The notes beneath the pieces are model-generated. The model was given only the letters and a program-made list of their open reading frames with translations. It was not told the origin of the DNA and did no database searches. Below, one piece after another: positions 17,012 through 26,135 of a stretch of DNA of 64,000 nucleotides. This DNA comes from CAVRQM01 sp965246915 (GTDB taxonomy: Bacteria > Pseudomonadota > Alphaproteobacteria > Acetobacterales > Acetobacteraceae). The stretch covers positions 106,473 to 170,472 of the forward strand of contig CBDFGB010000016.1 in assembly GCA_965246915.1 (NCBI GenBank), written 5' to 3'. Position numbers and translations under genes: made by a program. Position 1 is the stretch's first letter, and each line of letters starts with the position of its first letter.

Positions 17012-17980
17012 ATGAAGAAAGCTCTAGTCTGCGGCGCGGGAGGCTTCATCGGTGGCCACCTCGTGGCTCGGTTGAGCGCCGAGGGATTTTGGGTACGCGG
17101 AGTGGACCTGAAGTTTCACGAGTATTCCGAAACGCAGGCCGATGACTACGTCATTGGCGATCTGCGCGATCCGGCATTCTGCCGCGCCGTGATCGACACG
17201 AGGTTCGATGAAGTCTACCAGCTCGCGGCCGACATGGGGGGTGCCGGCTATATCTTCACCGGCGACCACGACGCCGACATCATGCACAACTCGGCGACGA
17301 TCAACCTTAATGTGCTCGAGGCCTGTCGCCGCCGGTTGATCACCAAGATCCTCTATTCGTCCTCGGCGTGCATCTACCCTGCGTATAATCAGATGGACCC
17401 GACCAACCCGAAATGCAGCGAGGACTCCGCCTATCCGGCGGCGCCGGACAGCGAATACGGCTGGGAGAAACTGTTCAGCGAGCGTCTGTATCTCGCTTAT
17501 CGACGAAACCACGGGATGCAGACTCACGTGGCGAGATACCACAACATCTTTGGTCCGCTGAGCGCGTGGACGGGCGGCCGCGAGAAAGCGCCGGCGGCGA
17601 TCTGTAGGAAGGTCGCACTCGCCAGGACCAATGAGGATATCGAGATCTGGGGCGATGGTCAGCAGACCCGGTCGTTCCTCTACATCGACGAGTGCATCGA
17701 AGGCACCTTGCGGCTGATGCGATCGGGCCGTCCGGGACCCGTGAACATCGGCTCGGAGGAGATGCTGTCGATCGACAATCTGGTGGACCTGGTCGCCGAG
17801 ATCGCCGGCAAGCGGCTGCACAAGCGCCATGTCGAAGGTCCGCAGGGCGTGCGCGGCCGCAACTCCGACAATCGCTGGATTCGCGAGCAGTTGCAGTGGG
17901 CGCCCAGCGGAGCGTTGCGAGACGGCTTGGAGCCGACATATGCCTGGGTCGAACAGCAGGTGCGCCGCAACGCCGCGTAG
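17012..17980 (+). CDS. GDP-mannose 3,5-epimerase-like SDR enzyme
   Basis: Extended short-chain dehydrogenase with NAD motif GAGGFIGG (residues 8-15). Segment after segment resembles GDP-mannose 3,5-epimerase as known from plants: AADMGGAGYI, SSACIYP with Cys120, YGWEK with Tyr149/Lys153, GGREKAPAA with Lys192, WGDGQQTRSFLYIDEC, and GPQGVRGRNSDN. Cys and Lys are the acid-base pair and Tyr/Lys the hydride-transfer pair in that enzyme. The reaction would give GDP-L-galactose and/or GDP-L-gulose. Start ATG with GGGAGAA five bases upstream; 322 residues. It closes the glycan cluster and suggests the donor sugar. Close relatives such as GDP-mannose 4,6-dehydratase lack the RGRNSDN segment. Confidence 0.85.
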   Translation: MKKALVCGAGGFIGGHLVARLSAEGFWVRGVDLKFHEYSETQADDYVIGDLRDPAFCRAVIDTRFDEVYQLAADMGGAGYIFTGDHDADIMHNSATINLNVLEACRRRLITKILYSSSACIYPAYNQMDPTNPKCSEDSAYPAAPDSEYGWEKLFSERLYLAYRRNHGMQTHVARYHNIFGPLSAWTGGREKAPAAICRKVALARTNEDIEIWGDGQQTRSFLYIDECIEGTLRLMRSGRPGPVNIGSEEMLSIDNLVDLVAEIAGKRLHKRHVEGPQGVRGRNSDNRWIREQLQWAPSGALRDGLEPTYAWVEQQVRRNAA

Positions 17981-18063
17981 GGCGGACGCGGCGCCCGGTT
18001 CGCCTTCCCCTGTCTCAGTACGGCTGATAGCGTCCTCGGTGGGAGAACGAACAGGAGCAGACA

Positions 18064-19251
18064 ATGGCCGATCGCCTGCGCTTTGGGATTTTTCTGGCAC
18101 CGTTCCACGCCCCGGGAATCAACCCCACTCTGGCGCTGCAGACCGACCTCGAGCTCGTGCAGTGGCTCGATCGCTGCGGCTATGACGAGGCCTGGTTCGG
18201 CGAGCACCATTCGGCTGGATCGGAAATCAGCGCTTCGCCCGAGATCTTCATTGCGATGGCGGCGGAGCGCACGCGCCACATAAGGCTCGGCACCGGTGTC
18301 GTCAGCTTATCGTATCATAACCCGCTTTGGGTCGCCGAGCGTATCGTCATGCTGGACCATCTCACCCGAGGGCGGGTGATGCTGGGTGTAGGTCCCGGCT
18401 CCCTGCCGACCGACGGCGCGATGATCGGCATTCATCAGTCGCAGACGCGCGGGCTGCTGGAGGACAGCCTGTCGGTGATCATGCGGCTGCTGACGTCGGA
18501 CGAACCCGTCACCTTCAAGAACGACCGTTGGGACCTGCGCGATGCGCGGCTGCATCTGCGGCCGTATTCGAACCCGCTGTTCGACATCGCTGTGGCTGCC
18601 GTCGCCTCGCCAACTGGGCCGAAGCTCGCGGGTCGGCATGGCGCGGGGCTGCTGTCCGTGGGCGCGACGAGTGCCGCGGGCTTCGACGCGCTCGCGCTGC
18701 ATTGGGACGTGATGGAAGAACAGGCGCACGCGCATGGCCGGACGGTCGACCGGTCGAAGTGGCGGCTGGTCGGGCTGGTCCATTGCGCCGATTCCAAGGA
18801 GCAGGCGTATCGCGATGTCGAATACGGGATCGAGCAGTGGTTCCGCTATTTCCAGGAGGTGGCCGCCTTCCCTCAAATGGCCGTTCCGGGCGCCAATGTG
18901 GCGGAGATGATTGCCTTCGTGAACGACTCCGGGTTCGGGGCCATCGGAACACCGGATATGTGCGCGGCCCAGATCGAGCGCCTGCGCGTACAGTCGAACG
19001 GCGGGTTTGGTGCATACCTCATGCTCGCGCACAACTGGGCCAACCCGATGGCGACACGTCACAGCTACGAGTTGATCGCTCGCCATGTGATGCCGCGATT
19101 GCAGGGCCACGCGCAGCCGACGCAGGATGCGGCGAAACGGGCGGAGTCGGCGCGCCCGCAACTGGCGGCCGACCAGGCCAAAGCAGTGGAGGTCGCAACC
19201 CAGCGGTATGCCGACGGCAAGGCGGCAACGACCAAGGTCGCGGCGGAGTAG
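18064..19251 (+). CDS. Luciferase-like flavin-dependent monooxygenase (limonene monooxygenase-like)
   Basis: LLM-class flavin oxidoreductase, which uses FMNH2 from a partner reductase to oxygenate an organic substrate. It has the typical start FGIFLAPFHAPG, EHHS after AWFG, the TGVVSLSYHNPLWVAE strand, and GRVMLGVGPGSLPTDGAM. The C-terminal 40 residues are Ala/Lys-rich and not conserved. Start ATG with AGGAG upstream; 395 residues. Its stop lies only three bases from the convergent dnaE stop. It is separated from the glycan cluster by 83 bases and is probably functionally unrelated. Confidence 0.82.
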   Translation: MADRLRFGIFLAPFHAPGINPTLALQTDLELVQWLDRCGYDEAWFGEHHSAGSEISASPEIFIAMAAERTRHIRLGTGVVSLSYHNPLWVAERIVMLDHLTRGRVMLGVGPGSLPTDGAMIGIHQSQTRGLLEDSLSVIMRLLTSDEPVTFKNDRWDLRDARLHLRPYSNPLFDIAVAAVASPTGPKLAGRHGAGLLSVGATSAAGFDALALHWDVMEEQAHAHGRTVDRSKWRLVGLVHCADSKEQAYRDVEYGIEQWFRYFQEVAAFPQMAVPGANVAEMIAFVNDSGFGAIGTPDMCAAQIERLRVQSNGGFGAYLMLAHNWANPMATRHSYELIARHVMPRLQGHAQPTQDAAKRAESARPQLAADQAKAVEVATQRYADGKAATTKVAAE

Positions 19252-19254
19252 ACC

Positions 19255-22200
19255 CTAAACGCTTTCCACCCGCTCCACCCCCGGTACCGACTTCAGCGCC
19301 TGCGCCAGACGGGGCGACACCTGCCAGCCGCCGGGCAGTGCGACCTCCACGTCCTCGCGCGAGCCAAGGCGGGGGATCAGCACCACGCTTCCTCGGCCTC
19401 GACCTTCGCGGCTGAGCAACGTGCGGATATGCGGTACCGCGTCCGTGCGGTCGAGCCATATGCGCATGAACCCACCGACCTTGGCCGCCGCCCCGTCCAG
19501 TTTCTCCACGTCGCTCGCGGTGATACGCAGGGCGTCGCCCTCGCGCTTGAGATCGGCGATCACCAATAGGGGAACGCCGGGCGCGATAAGGTCGCGGCAG
19601 CGTCCTAGGGTCTCGCTGAACAGGGTGACCTCGAAACTGCCCTGGGTATCGGACAGGCGCACCCAGGCCATGCGGCTGCCGGTGCGGGTCGTACGCTCCT
19701 TGATGTTGACGACCAGTCCGGCGAGCCGCACCCGCTGGCCGGCCCGTGCCTCAAGGCCGTTGCTCGAGACGACGCCGATCCGGCGCATCGCCGCACCATA
19801 GGCATCGAGCGGATGCGCGGTCATGTGAAAGCCGATCGCTTCGGCCTCAGCGGCGAGCCGGTCCAGTTCCGGCCATTCCGGAATCTCCGGGAGCCGGAGC
19901 GGTTCAGGCGCGCCTTCGCCGCCCCCGAACAGCGCATCCTGGCCGGAGCCGCGCGCCTCCGCGGTTGCCTGGGCGCGGCGTAGCACCGGCTCGGCGGCCG
20001 CGAATGCCCGGGCCCGCGTCGGCTCGATCGTGTCAAATGCGCCGGCACGCGCGAGGCTCTCCAGCGCCATCTTGTTGATCTGCCGCGCATCGACGCGCTC
20101 GGAGAATTCCGCGAGTGAGGCGAATGGCCGCGTGCCACGGGACGCCGCCACCGTCTCCATCGCGGCCTTGCCAACCCGCTTCACAGCGGCCAACGCATGA
20201 CGGATGGCGAGCGTCCCGTCGCCCTGCCGTTCGAGGACGAAGTCGGCTCCGGAGCGGTTGATGTCGGGCGGCAGCAGCGCGATCCCAGCGCGTGCGGCGT
20301 CCTGCCGCAGCGCCGCGAGGCGGTCGGTGTTGGTGATCGCCAGGCTCATGCAGGCAGCAAGGAAGGCGACCGGATGGTTCGCTTTCATCCAGGCCGTCTG
20401 ATAGGCGACCAGCGCGTAGGCCGCCGCGTGCGACTTGTTGAAGCCATAGTCGGCGAAGCGGGCCATGAGGTCGAACACCTCCTCGGCCTTCTCGGGCGTG
20501 ATCCCGCGCCCGGTCGCGCCGCCGACGAACGTCTGCCGCTGCGCGTCCATTTCAGAGCGGATCTTCTTGCCCATCGCGCGGCGCAGCAGGTCCGCGCTGC
20601 CAAGACTGTAGCCGGCCATGCGCTGGGCGATCTGCATCACCTGCTCCTGATAGACCATGATCCCGTAGGTCTCGCTCAGGATGTCGTGCAGTTCGGGGTG
20701 CGGCGCGGTCCAGGCCTCGCCATGCTTGCGACGGCAGTAGTCGGGAATGTTGGCCATCGGACCCGGGCGATAGAGCGCGACCCCAGCAATCAGATCCTCG
20801 AAGCGGTCGGGGCGCATTTGGCGCAGCACGTCGCGCATGCCCGGACTTTCAAACTGGAAAACCCCACCGGCGTCGCCGCGCGCGAGCATGTCGTACGTCG
20901 GCTTGTCGTCGAGCGGCAGTCGGTCCAGATCGACGTCGATATCAAGATCGCGCAGATAGTCGACTGCGCGCTTCAGGATCGTGAGCGTCGTTAGGCCGAG
21001 GAAGTCGAATTTCACCAACCCCGCCTGCTCGACGTATTTCATCGAGTATTGGGTGACCAACGAGTCCGACTTGGCGTCGCGGTAGACCGGGACGAGATCG
21101 ATCAGCTTGCGGTCGCCGATCACCACGCCGGCGGCATGCGTGCTGGCGTGGCGATAGAGGCCCTCTAGCTGCAAAGCGATTTCGAGCATCCGCCGGATCG
21201 CCTCGTCATCGTCGCGCAGCGCCTGCAATTTCGGTTCGCCGTCGACCGCCTGCTGCAGCGTCACCGGCTTGGCGGGATTGTTGGGGATCAATTCGGCGAC
21301 CCGGTTGACCTGTCCATACGGCATCGCCAGCACGCGGCCCACGTCACGGACCGCCGCGCGCGCCTGCAGCTTTCCGAAGGTGATGATCTGCGCGACCCGG
21401 TCCGCGCCGTATTCCGCGCGCACGTAATCGATGACCTCGTCGCGGCGATCCTGGCAGAAGTCGATGTCAAAGTCGGGCATCGACACCCGCTCGGGGTTCA
21501 GAAACCGCTCGAACAGGAGATTGAACGGCAGCGGATCGATATCGGTGATGGTCAGCGCCCACGCGGCGACCGACCCGGCGCCCGAGCCACGCCCCGGCCC
21601 GACCGGTATGCCGCGTGCTTTCGCCCACTGGATGAAATCCGCGACGATGAGGAAGTAGCCGGGAAACCCCATCCCCTCGATGACGCGGAGCTCATAGTCG
21701 AGGCGCTCGCCATAGCGTGCCCGTGTGGCGGAGTCGGCCGCGCGTGCGGCCATGCGGGCGGCCAGTCCTTCCGTTGCCAGCGCGCGCAGCGTCTCCGCCT
21801 CGCTGCGGCCGGGCCGCACTTTTGGGCAGACCGGCAGCATCGGCTTGCGCGTCTCCACTTTCACCGCACAGCGGCGGGCAACGGCGAGAGTGTTGTCGCA
21901 GGCGTCAGGAAGGTCGGCGAACAGCGCACGCATCGCCTCGGCCGGCTTGAACCAGTGTTCCGAGGTCACCCGCCGCCGATCGCTCTCAGCGAGCGTGCGG
22001 CCTTCGGCGATGCAGAGCAGCGCGTCGTGCGCCTCGTGCATCGAGGGTGTGGCGAAGAAGCAGTCGTTGGTCGCCACGATCGGCAGCGCGGCCGCGTCCG
22101 CGAGCCGCAGCATCTCCGGTTCGATCGCCGCCTCGATCGGCAGGCCGTGACGGTGCAATTCCATCACCGTCCGGTCAGCAAATGCCTCGGCCAACTGCGC

Positions 22201-22665
22201 GACGAGCCTTGCCGCCTCAGCGGTCTGGCTTTCCCCGACCAGCCTTGCGATCGGCCCCGTCGTGCCGCCGGTCAGCAGCAGCAGACCGGCCGCGTGGGCG
22301 GCCATCACGTCGAACGCGAGCTGCGGGCGCTGGCCCGGCTCGGTATCGAGGAAACCGAGCGACGAGAGGCGCTGCAGGTTCGCAAACCCCGCCTCGTCCT
22401 GCGCCAGGAGCACGATCGGATCGGGCGGCAGGCGCGTCCCAGCGCGGGCGAGACCGATCTGACATCCGATGATCGGCTGGACGCCTTTCGCCGCGCAGGC
22501 TTGGCTGATTTCAAGTGCGCCAAACAGATTGCCGGTGTCGGTCACGGCCACCGCCGGCATGTTCGCGGCACGGGCGAGGGCGGCCAGCTTGTCGGCCTTG
22601 ATCGCGCCCTCGCTCAGGGAATAGCTGGTGTGGCACCGAAGATGCACGAAGTCGGCGTATGCCAT
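19255..22665 (-). CDS. dnaE: DNA polymerase III alpha subunit
   Basis: Replicative polymerase catalytic subunit. The N-terminal PHP domain starts FVHLRCHTSYS. The palm carries GPGRGSGAGSVAAW and the catalytic pair in PDFDIDF near residue 396. PVYRDAKSDSLVTQ, FDFLGLTTL and GYSLGSADLLRRAMGKK follow, as in DnaE. An OB fold near residue 1000 (VRLAGLVVNIKERTTRTGSRMAW) precedes the C-terminal tau-binding region. 1136 residues, typical. The start at 22665 overlaps the lolD stop (TGATG); the open frame continues upstream to 23130 through lolD but has no matching protein sequence there. Confidence 0.96.
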   Translation of the reverse strand: MAYADFVHLRCHTSYSLSEGAIKADKLAALARAANMPAVAVTDTGNLFGALEISQACAAKGVQPIIGCQIGLARAGTRLPPDPIVLLAQDEAGFANLQRLSSLGFLDTEPGQRPQLAFDVMAAHAAGLLLLTGGTTGPIARLVGESQTAEAARLVAQLAEAFADRTVMELHRHGLPIEAAIEPEMLRLADAAALPIVATNDCFFATPSMHEAHDALLCIAEGRTLAESDRRRVTSEHWFKPAEAMRALFADLPDACDNTLAVARRCAVKVETRKPMLPVCPKVRPGRSEAETLRALATEGLAARMAARAADSATRARYGERLDYELRVIEGMGFPGYFLIVADFIQWAKARGIPVGPGRGSGAGSVAAWALTITDIDPLPFNLLFERFLNPERVSMPDFDIDFCQDRRDEVIDYVRAEYGADRVAQIITFGKLQARAAVRDVGRVLAMPYGQVNRVAELIPNNPAKPVTLQQAVDGEPKLQALRDDDEAIRRMLEIALQLEGLYRHASTHAAGVVIGDRKLIDLVPVYRDAKSDSLVTQYSMKYVEQAGLVKFDFLGLTTLTILKRAVDYLRDLDIDVDLDRLPLDDKPTYDMLARGDAGGVFQFESPGMRDVLRQMRPDRFEDLIAGVALYRPGPMANIPDYCRRKHGEAWTAPHPELHDILSETYGIMVYQEQVMQIAQRMAGYSLGSADLLRRAMGKKIRSEMDAQRQTFVGGATGRGITPEKAEEVFDLMARFADYGFNKSHAAAYALVAYQTAWMKANHPVAFLAACMSLAITNTDRLAALRQDAARAGIALLPPDINRSGADFVLERQGDGTLAIRHALAAVKRVGKAAMETVAASRGTRPFASLAEFSERVDARQINKMALESLARAGAFDTIEPTRARAFAAAEPVLRRAQATAEARGSGQDALFGGGEGAPEPLRLPEIPEWPELDRLAAEAEAIGFHMTAHPLDAYGAAMRRIGVVSSNGLEARAGQRVRLAGLVVNIKERTTRTGSRMAWVRLSDTQGSFEVTLFSETLGRCRDLIAPGVPLLVIADLKREGDALRITASDVEKLDGAAAKVGGFMRIWLDRTDAVPHIRTLLSREGRGRGSVVLIPRLGSREDVEVALPGGWQVSPRLAQALKSVPGVERVESV

Positions 22666-23348
22666 CAGGCGGGGACCACGAGCCCGCCGCGCAATGTCAC
22701 CACGCGGTCCATGCGCGCGGCCAGCGACGGATTGTGCGTGGCGATCAATGCCGCGAGGCCGCGTCCCCGCACCGCCGCCAGCATTGCCTCGAATACCGAA
22801 TCGGCCGTGGCCGTATCGAGGTTGCCGGTCGGCTCGTCGGCCAGAAGCACGCGCGGGCGATTGGCCAGCGCCCGTGCGATGGCGACACGCTGCTGCTCGC
22901 CCCCGGAAAGGCGACCAGGGACGTGGCGCAGGCGCGCGCCGAGCCCGAGGGTCGCGAGGAGGTCCTTGGCGTGCGCCTCGGCGGCGGGGCGGGGCGTGCG
23001 GGCGATCATTTGCGGCAGGACGACGTTCTCCAGCGCGGTGAACTCCGGAAGCAGATGGTGGAACTGGTAGACAAACCCGATCGAGTCGCGGCGCGTGGCC
23101 GTTCGCCGCGCGTCGCCCAGCCCGCCACAATCGATGCCGCCCACAAGAACCTGTCCGTCGTCCGGTTGCTCAAGCAAGCCCGCCAGATGGAGCAGGGTCG
23201 ATTTGCCGGCACCGGACGGCGCGACCAGGGCCACGATCTCGCCGGCCGACAGCGTCAGGTCCGCGCCGCGCAGGACCGCAAGCTGACCGCCGCCGCCGCG
23301 ATAGGTGCGCGCGATCGCCCGCAGCTCCAGCGCCGGAGGATCAGCCAT
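22665..23348 (-). CDS. lolD: LolD, ATPase of the lipoprotein-releasing ABC transporter
   Basis: Powers extraction of mature lipoproteins from the inner membrane to LolA. Walker A is APSGAGKST, where the usual Gly is Ala. The signature is LSGGEQQRVAIARAL, and Walker B is VLLADEPTGNLD, all with the spacing of the LolD/MacB subgroup. 227 residues. It overlaps lolC/E by eight bases upstream and dnaE by one base downstream. Confidence 0.94.
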   Translation of the reverse strand: MADPPALELRAIARTYRGGGGQLAVLRGADLTLSAGEIVALVAPSGAGKSTLLHLAGLLEQPDDGQVLVGGIDCGGLGDARRTATRRDSIGFVYQFHHLLPEFTALENVVLPQMIARTPRPAAEAHAKDLLATLGLGARLRHVPGRLSGGEQQRVAIARALANRPRVLLADEPTGNLDTATADSVFEAMLAAVRGRGLAALIATHNPSLAARMDRVVTLRGGLVVPA

Positions 23349-24597
23349 TCCGTAGGGCTTCGACCGGATCGGTGCGCGCCGCCCGCCAACTCGGGTAGAT
23401 CGTGGCCAACAACGACAACGCGAGCGCCAACGACACGATCTGCGCCACCTCGTGCCATTCCAGCACGGCCGGAAGCTGCGACAGGAAATAGACTTCCGGG
23501 TTGAACAGATTCGTACCGGTCAGGCTCTCCAACCCATGCCGGATACGCTCGATGTTGAGGCAGAACGCAACTCCCAGCAGCGCGCCGGCGGCGGTGCCCG
23601 CGACGCCCACGAACGCCCCGCACATGACGAAGATGCGCAGCACCGCGCCGGAGGACGCGCCGATGGTGCGCAGCACCGCGATGTCGCGGGTTTTGTCCTT
23701 GACCATCATGATGAGGCTGCTGATGACGTTGAATGCGGCGACCACGATGATCAGCGTCAGGATGAGGAACATGACGTTGCGCTCGACCTCGACGGCGGCA
23801 AACAGGCTGTTGTTGGACTGCGTCCAGTCGATCACGCGCGCCGTCTGCGGCATGTCGCGCAACGCCGCGCGGATCTCGCCGTTGACGCGGGCGACCCGGT
23901 CCGGATCGCGCACCATCACTTCGATCTGCGTCACCGCCTCGGGCGTCTTGAAATAGATCTGCGCCGCATTCAGCGGCAGGAAGACGAAGCTGGTGTCGGC
24001 CTCGTTGAAGCCCACCGAGAAGATCGCGACGACGGTGTAGGCGCGGATGCGCGGCACGGTGCCGAACGCGGTCGCCTGGCCTTGAGGGGAGACCAGCGTG
24101 ATCGCCTGCCCCACGCCGACGCCGAGGCGCTGCGCAAGGCCCACGCCAATCGCCACCGCGTCGTCGCCCTGGAACTTTTCGAGCGACCCGGCGCGGATGT
24201 GGTCCGACACGACGCTCAGCTTGCGAAGGTCCTCGGGTCGGATGCCGCGCACGAGCCCGCCGAACGCGCCGCCCCGGTCGGTGGTCAGCAGCGCCTGACC
24301 CTCCACGACCGGAATGACCGATACGACTTCCGGCAACCCACGAATTTTGTCGGCGATCGGATCGAAATCGGTAAGCGGCGGGCCGGCGGAGTAGATGCCG
24401 AGGTGGCCGTTGAGACCCAGGATGCGGCCGAGCAGTTCGCCGCGAAACCCGTTCATGACACTCATGACGATGATGAGAGTGGCCACGCCCAGCGCGATGC
24501 CGACCAGCGAGAAGATCGCGATGATGGACACGAACCGCTCGCCGCGGCGCGCGCGAAGATAGCGGCCGGCGACCGCTCGCTCGAAGGGGCCGAACAT
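23341..24597 (-). CDS. lolC: LolC/LolE-family lipoprotein-releasing permease
   Basis: Inner-membrane permease of the Lol export system. The N-terminal cytosolic segment (ERAVAGRYLRARRGERFVSII) leads into the first of four membrane helices. A periplasmic domain of about 200 residues contains GIRPEDLRKLSVVSDHIRAGSL, near the family's lipoprotein-contact region. An FtsX-type domain follows (MVKDKTRDIAVLRTIGASSGAVLRIF). 418 residues. As in many alphaproteobacteria there is one permease gene here rather than separate lolC and lolE, so it probably works as a homodimer. Confidence 0.93.
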   Translation of the reverse strand: MFGPFERAVAGRYLRARRGERFVSIIAIFSLVGIALGVATLIIVMSVMNGFRGELLGRILGLNGHLGIYSAGPPLTDFDPIADKIRGLPEVVSVIPVVEGQALLTTDRGGAFGGLVRGIRPEDLRKLSVVSDHIRAGSLEKFQGDDAVAIGVGLAQRLGVGVGQAITLVSPQGQATAFGTVPRIRAYTVVAIFSVGFNEADTSFVFLPLNAAQIYFKTPEAVTQIEVMVRDPDRVARVNGEIRAALRDMPQTARVIDWTQSNNSLFAAVEVERNVMFLILTLIIVVAAFNVISSLIMMVKDKTRDIAVLRTIGASSGAVLRIFVMCGAFVGVAGTAAGALLGVAFCLNIERIRHGLESLTGTNLFNPEVYFLSQLPAVLEWHEVAQIVSLALALSLLATIYPSWRAARTDPVEALRNG

Positions 24598-24621
24598 GAG
24601 TTAGCTTCCTGCTCGCCGATA

Positions 24622-24689
24622 CCTCTCCCGAAGGCGGGAGAGGAAGCCGGATGCCGCTTCGACGCTCCCTCTCCCGCGCTGGCGGGAGA
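24622..24689. repeat. Two adjacent palindromic units in the proS-lolC spacer
   Basis: CCTCTCCCG/CGGGAGAGG (24622-24643, 4-base loop) and TCTCCCGC/GCGGGAGA (24670-24689, 4-base loop) share the same TCTCCCG core. Repeats of this look are common as dispersed intergenic palindromes in alphaproteobacterial chromosomes. Located in the transcribed spacer, they could act as mRNA-stabilising hairpins between proS and lolC. Confidence 0.6.
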
Positions 24690-24722
24690 CGGCCGGGGAA
24701 AGGGTTATTCCGTGTCGCACCA

Positions 24723-26027
24723 TCAGGCCATATGGGCCAGCGCCGCCTCCAGCGAAAGCTCCTGCTTCTCCCCCGTCGCCCGCCGCTTCAGCTCGACCTT
24801 TCCGGCCGCTGCCCCGCGAGGGCCGATGACGATCTGCCAGGGATGCCCCATCAGATCCGCATCGGCGAATTTCACGCCCGCGCGGTCTTCGCGGTCGTCG
24901 TATAGCGCCCGCCCCGACAACTTCGCATAGGCGTCCTCGGCCATCGCGTCGCACGCCGCGTCGCCGACCTTGAGATTGACGATCACGGCCGCGAACGGGG
25001 CGACGCTGTCCGGCCAGATGATGCCCGCGTCGTCGTGATGCGCCTCGATCAGCGCGCCGACCAGACGCGACACGCCGACGCCGTAGCTGCCCATGTGCGG
25101 GGCGACCGCCACGCCGTCACGGCCCGTAACGGTCAGGCCCATCGGCTCGCTGTATTTCGTTCCGAAATAGAAAATGTGCCCGACCTCGATCCCGCGCCCC
25201 TCGCGCTTCTCGGCGACGTTGGCCCATGCCGCTTCGTCGTGCTTCTCGTCGGTCGCGGCGTAGGGTGTCGTCACGCTTTCATAGAACCGTTCCAGGTCCG
25301 CCTCGGAGGCGTGCGATACGTCCGCGCCGGCATAGTCGTTTCGTTCAAACGACGCGTCGTAGAAGACCTGGCTTTCGCCGGTCGGTGCGAGGATGATGAA
25401 CTCGTGTGAGAGATTGCCGCCGATCGGGCCGGTGTCGGCGACCATCGGGATCGCCTTGACGCCCAGCCGCTGGAAGGTACGCATATAGGCCAGCATCATG
25501 CGGCGGTAGCTGACCACCGCGCCGGCGAAGTCGAGATCGAAACTGTACGCGTCCTTCATCAGGAATTCGCGCCCGCGCATGACGCCGAAACGTGGCCGCA
25601 TCTCGTCGCGGAACTTCCACTGGATGTGGTAGACGATCTGCGGCAGCTCGCGGTAGCTCTTGATCGACTGGCGGAAGATGTCGGTGATCATCTCCTCGTT
25701 CGTCGGCCCGTACAGCAGGTCACGGTCTTGCCGATCGCGGATGCGCAGCATCTCGGGGCCGTAGGCATCATAGCGGCCACTGGTTCGCCACAGATCGGCC
25801 GGCTGCAGCGTCGGCATAAGCAATTCCTGTGCGCCAGCCGCGTCCTGCTCCTCACGCACGATCTGGCCGATGTTGCGCAGCACACGCAGCCCGGCAGGCA
25901 GCCAGGCATAAATGCCGGACGCCATTTGTCGAACCAGCCCCGCCCGCAGCATCAGGCGGTGGGAGGCGATCTGCGCCTCGGCGGGATTTTCCTTCAGGGT
26001 GGGCACGAGGCTGCGAGACAGGCGCAT
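24723..26027 (-). CDS. proS: Prolyl-tRNA synthetase, short form without editing insertion
   Basis: Charges tRNA-Pro. Class II motifs are present: motif 2 region KFRDEMRPRFGVMRGREFLMKDAYSF and motif 3 region GSYGVGVSRLVGALIEAH. PTNEEMITD and the C-terminal anticodon-binding domain (AAVIVNLKVGD..., YDDREDRAGVKFADADLMGHPWQIVIG) are intact. At 434 residues it lacks the about 180-residue INS editing domain between motifs 2 and 3 found in E. coli, which is the alphaproteobacterial form. It is followed by lolC/E after a 125-base spacer with palindromes. Confidence 0.95.
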   Translation of the reverse strand: MRLSRSLVPTLKENPAEAQIASHRLMLRAGLVRQMASGIYAWLPAGLRVLRNIGQIVREEQDAAGAQELLMPTLQPADLWRTSGRYDAYGPEMLRIRDRQDRDLLYGPTNEEMITDIFRQSIKSYRELPQIVYHIQWKFRDEMRPRFGVMRGREFLMKDAYSFDLDFAGAVVSYRRMMLAYMRTFQRLGVKAIPMVADTGPIGGNLSHEFIILAPTGESQVFYDASFERNDYAGADVSHASEADLERFYESVTTPYAATDEKHDEAAWANVAEKREGRGIEVGHIFYFGTKYSEPMGLTVTGRDGVAVAPHMGSYGVGVSRLVGALIEAHHDDAGIIWPDSVAPFAAVIVNLKVGDAACDAMAEDAYAKLSGRALYDDREDRAGVKFADADLMGHPWQIVIGPRGAAAGKVELKRRATGEKQELSLEAALAHMA

Positions 26028-26135
26028 GAGAGGTCCGTGCGTTGGAGCGAGCGGGAAACCTAGGGCGGTTTGCGTGGCGCGGGAACCACGAAAGCCCCTC
26101 CTCCGGCCGTCTCCTGAAATGCGAGAAGCGGCGTC

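Noticed and set aside
22666..23130. In-frame N-terminal extension of dnaE
   Set aside because: It overlaps lolD in another frame, and DnaE starts at the conserved PHP segment; the TGATG junction fixes the start at 22665.
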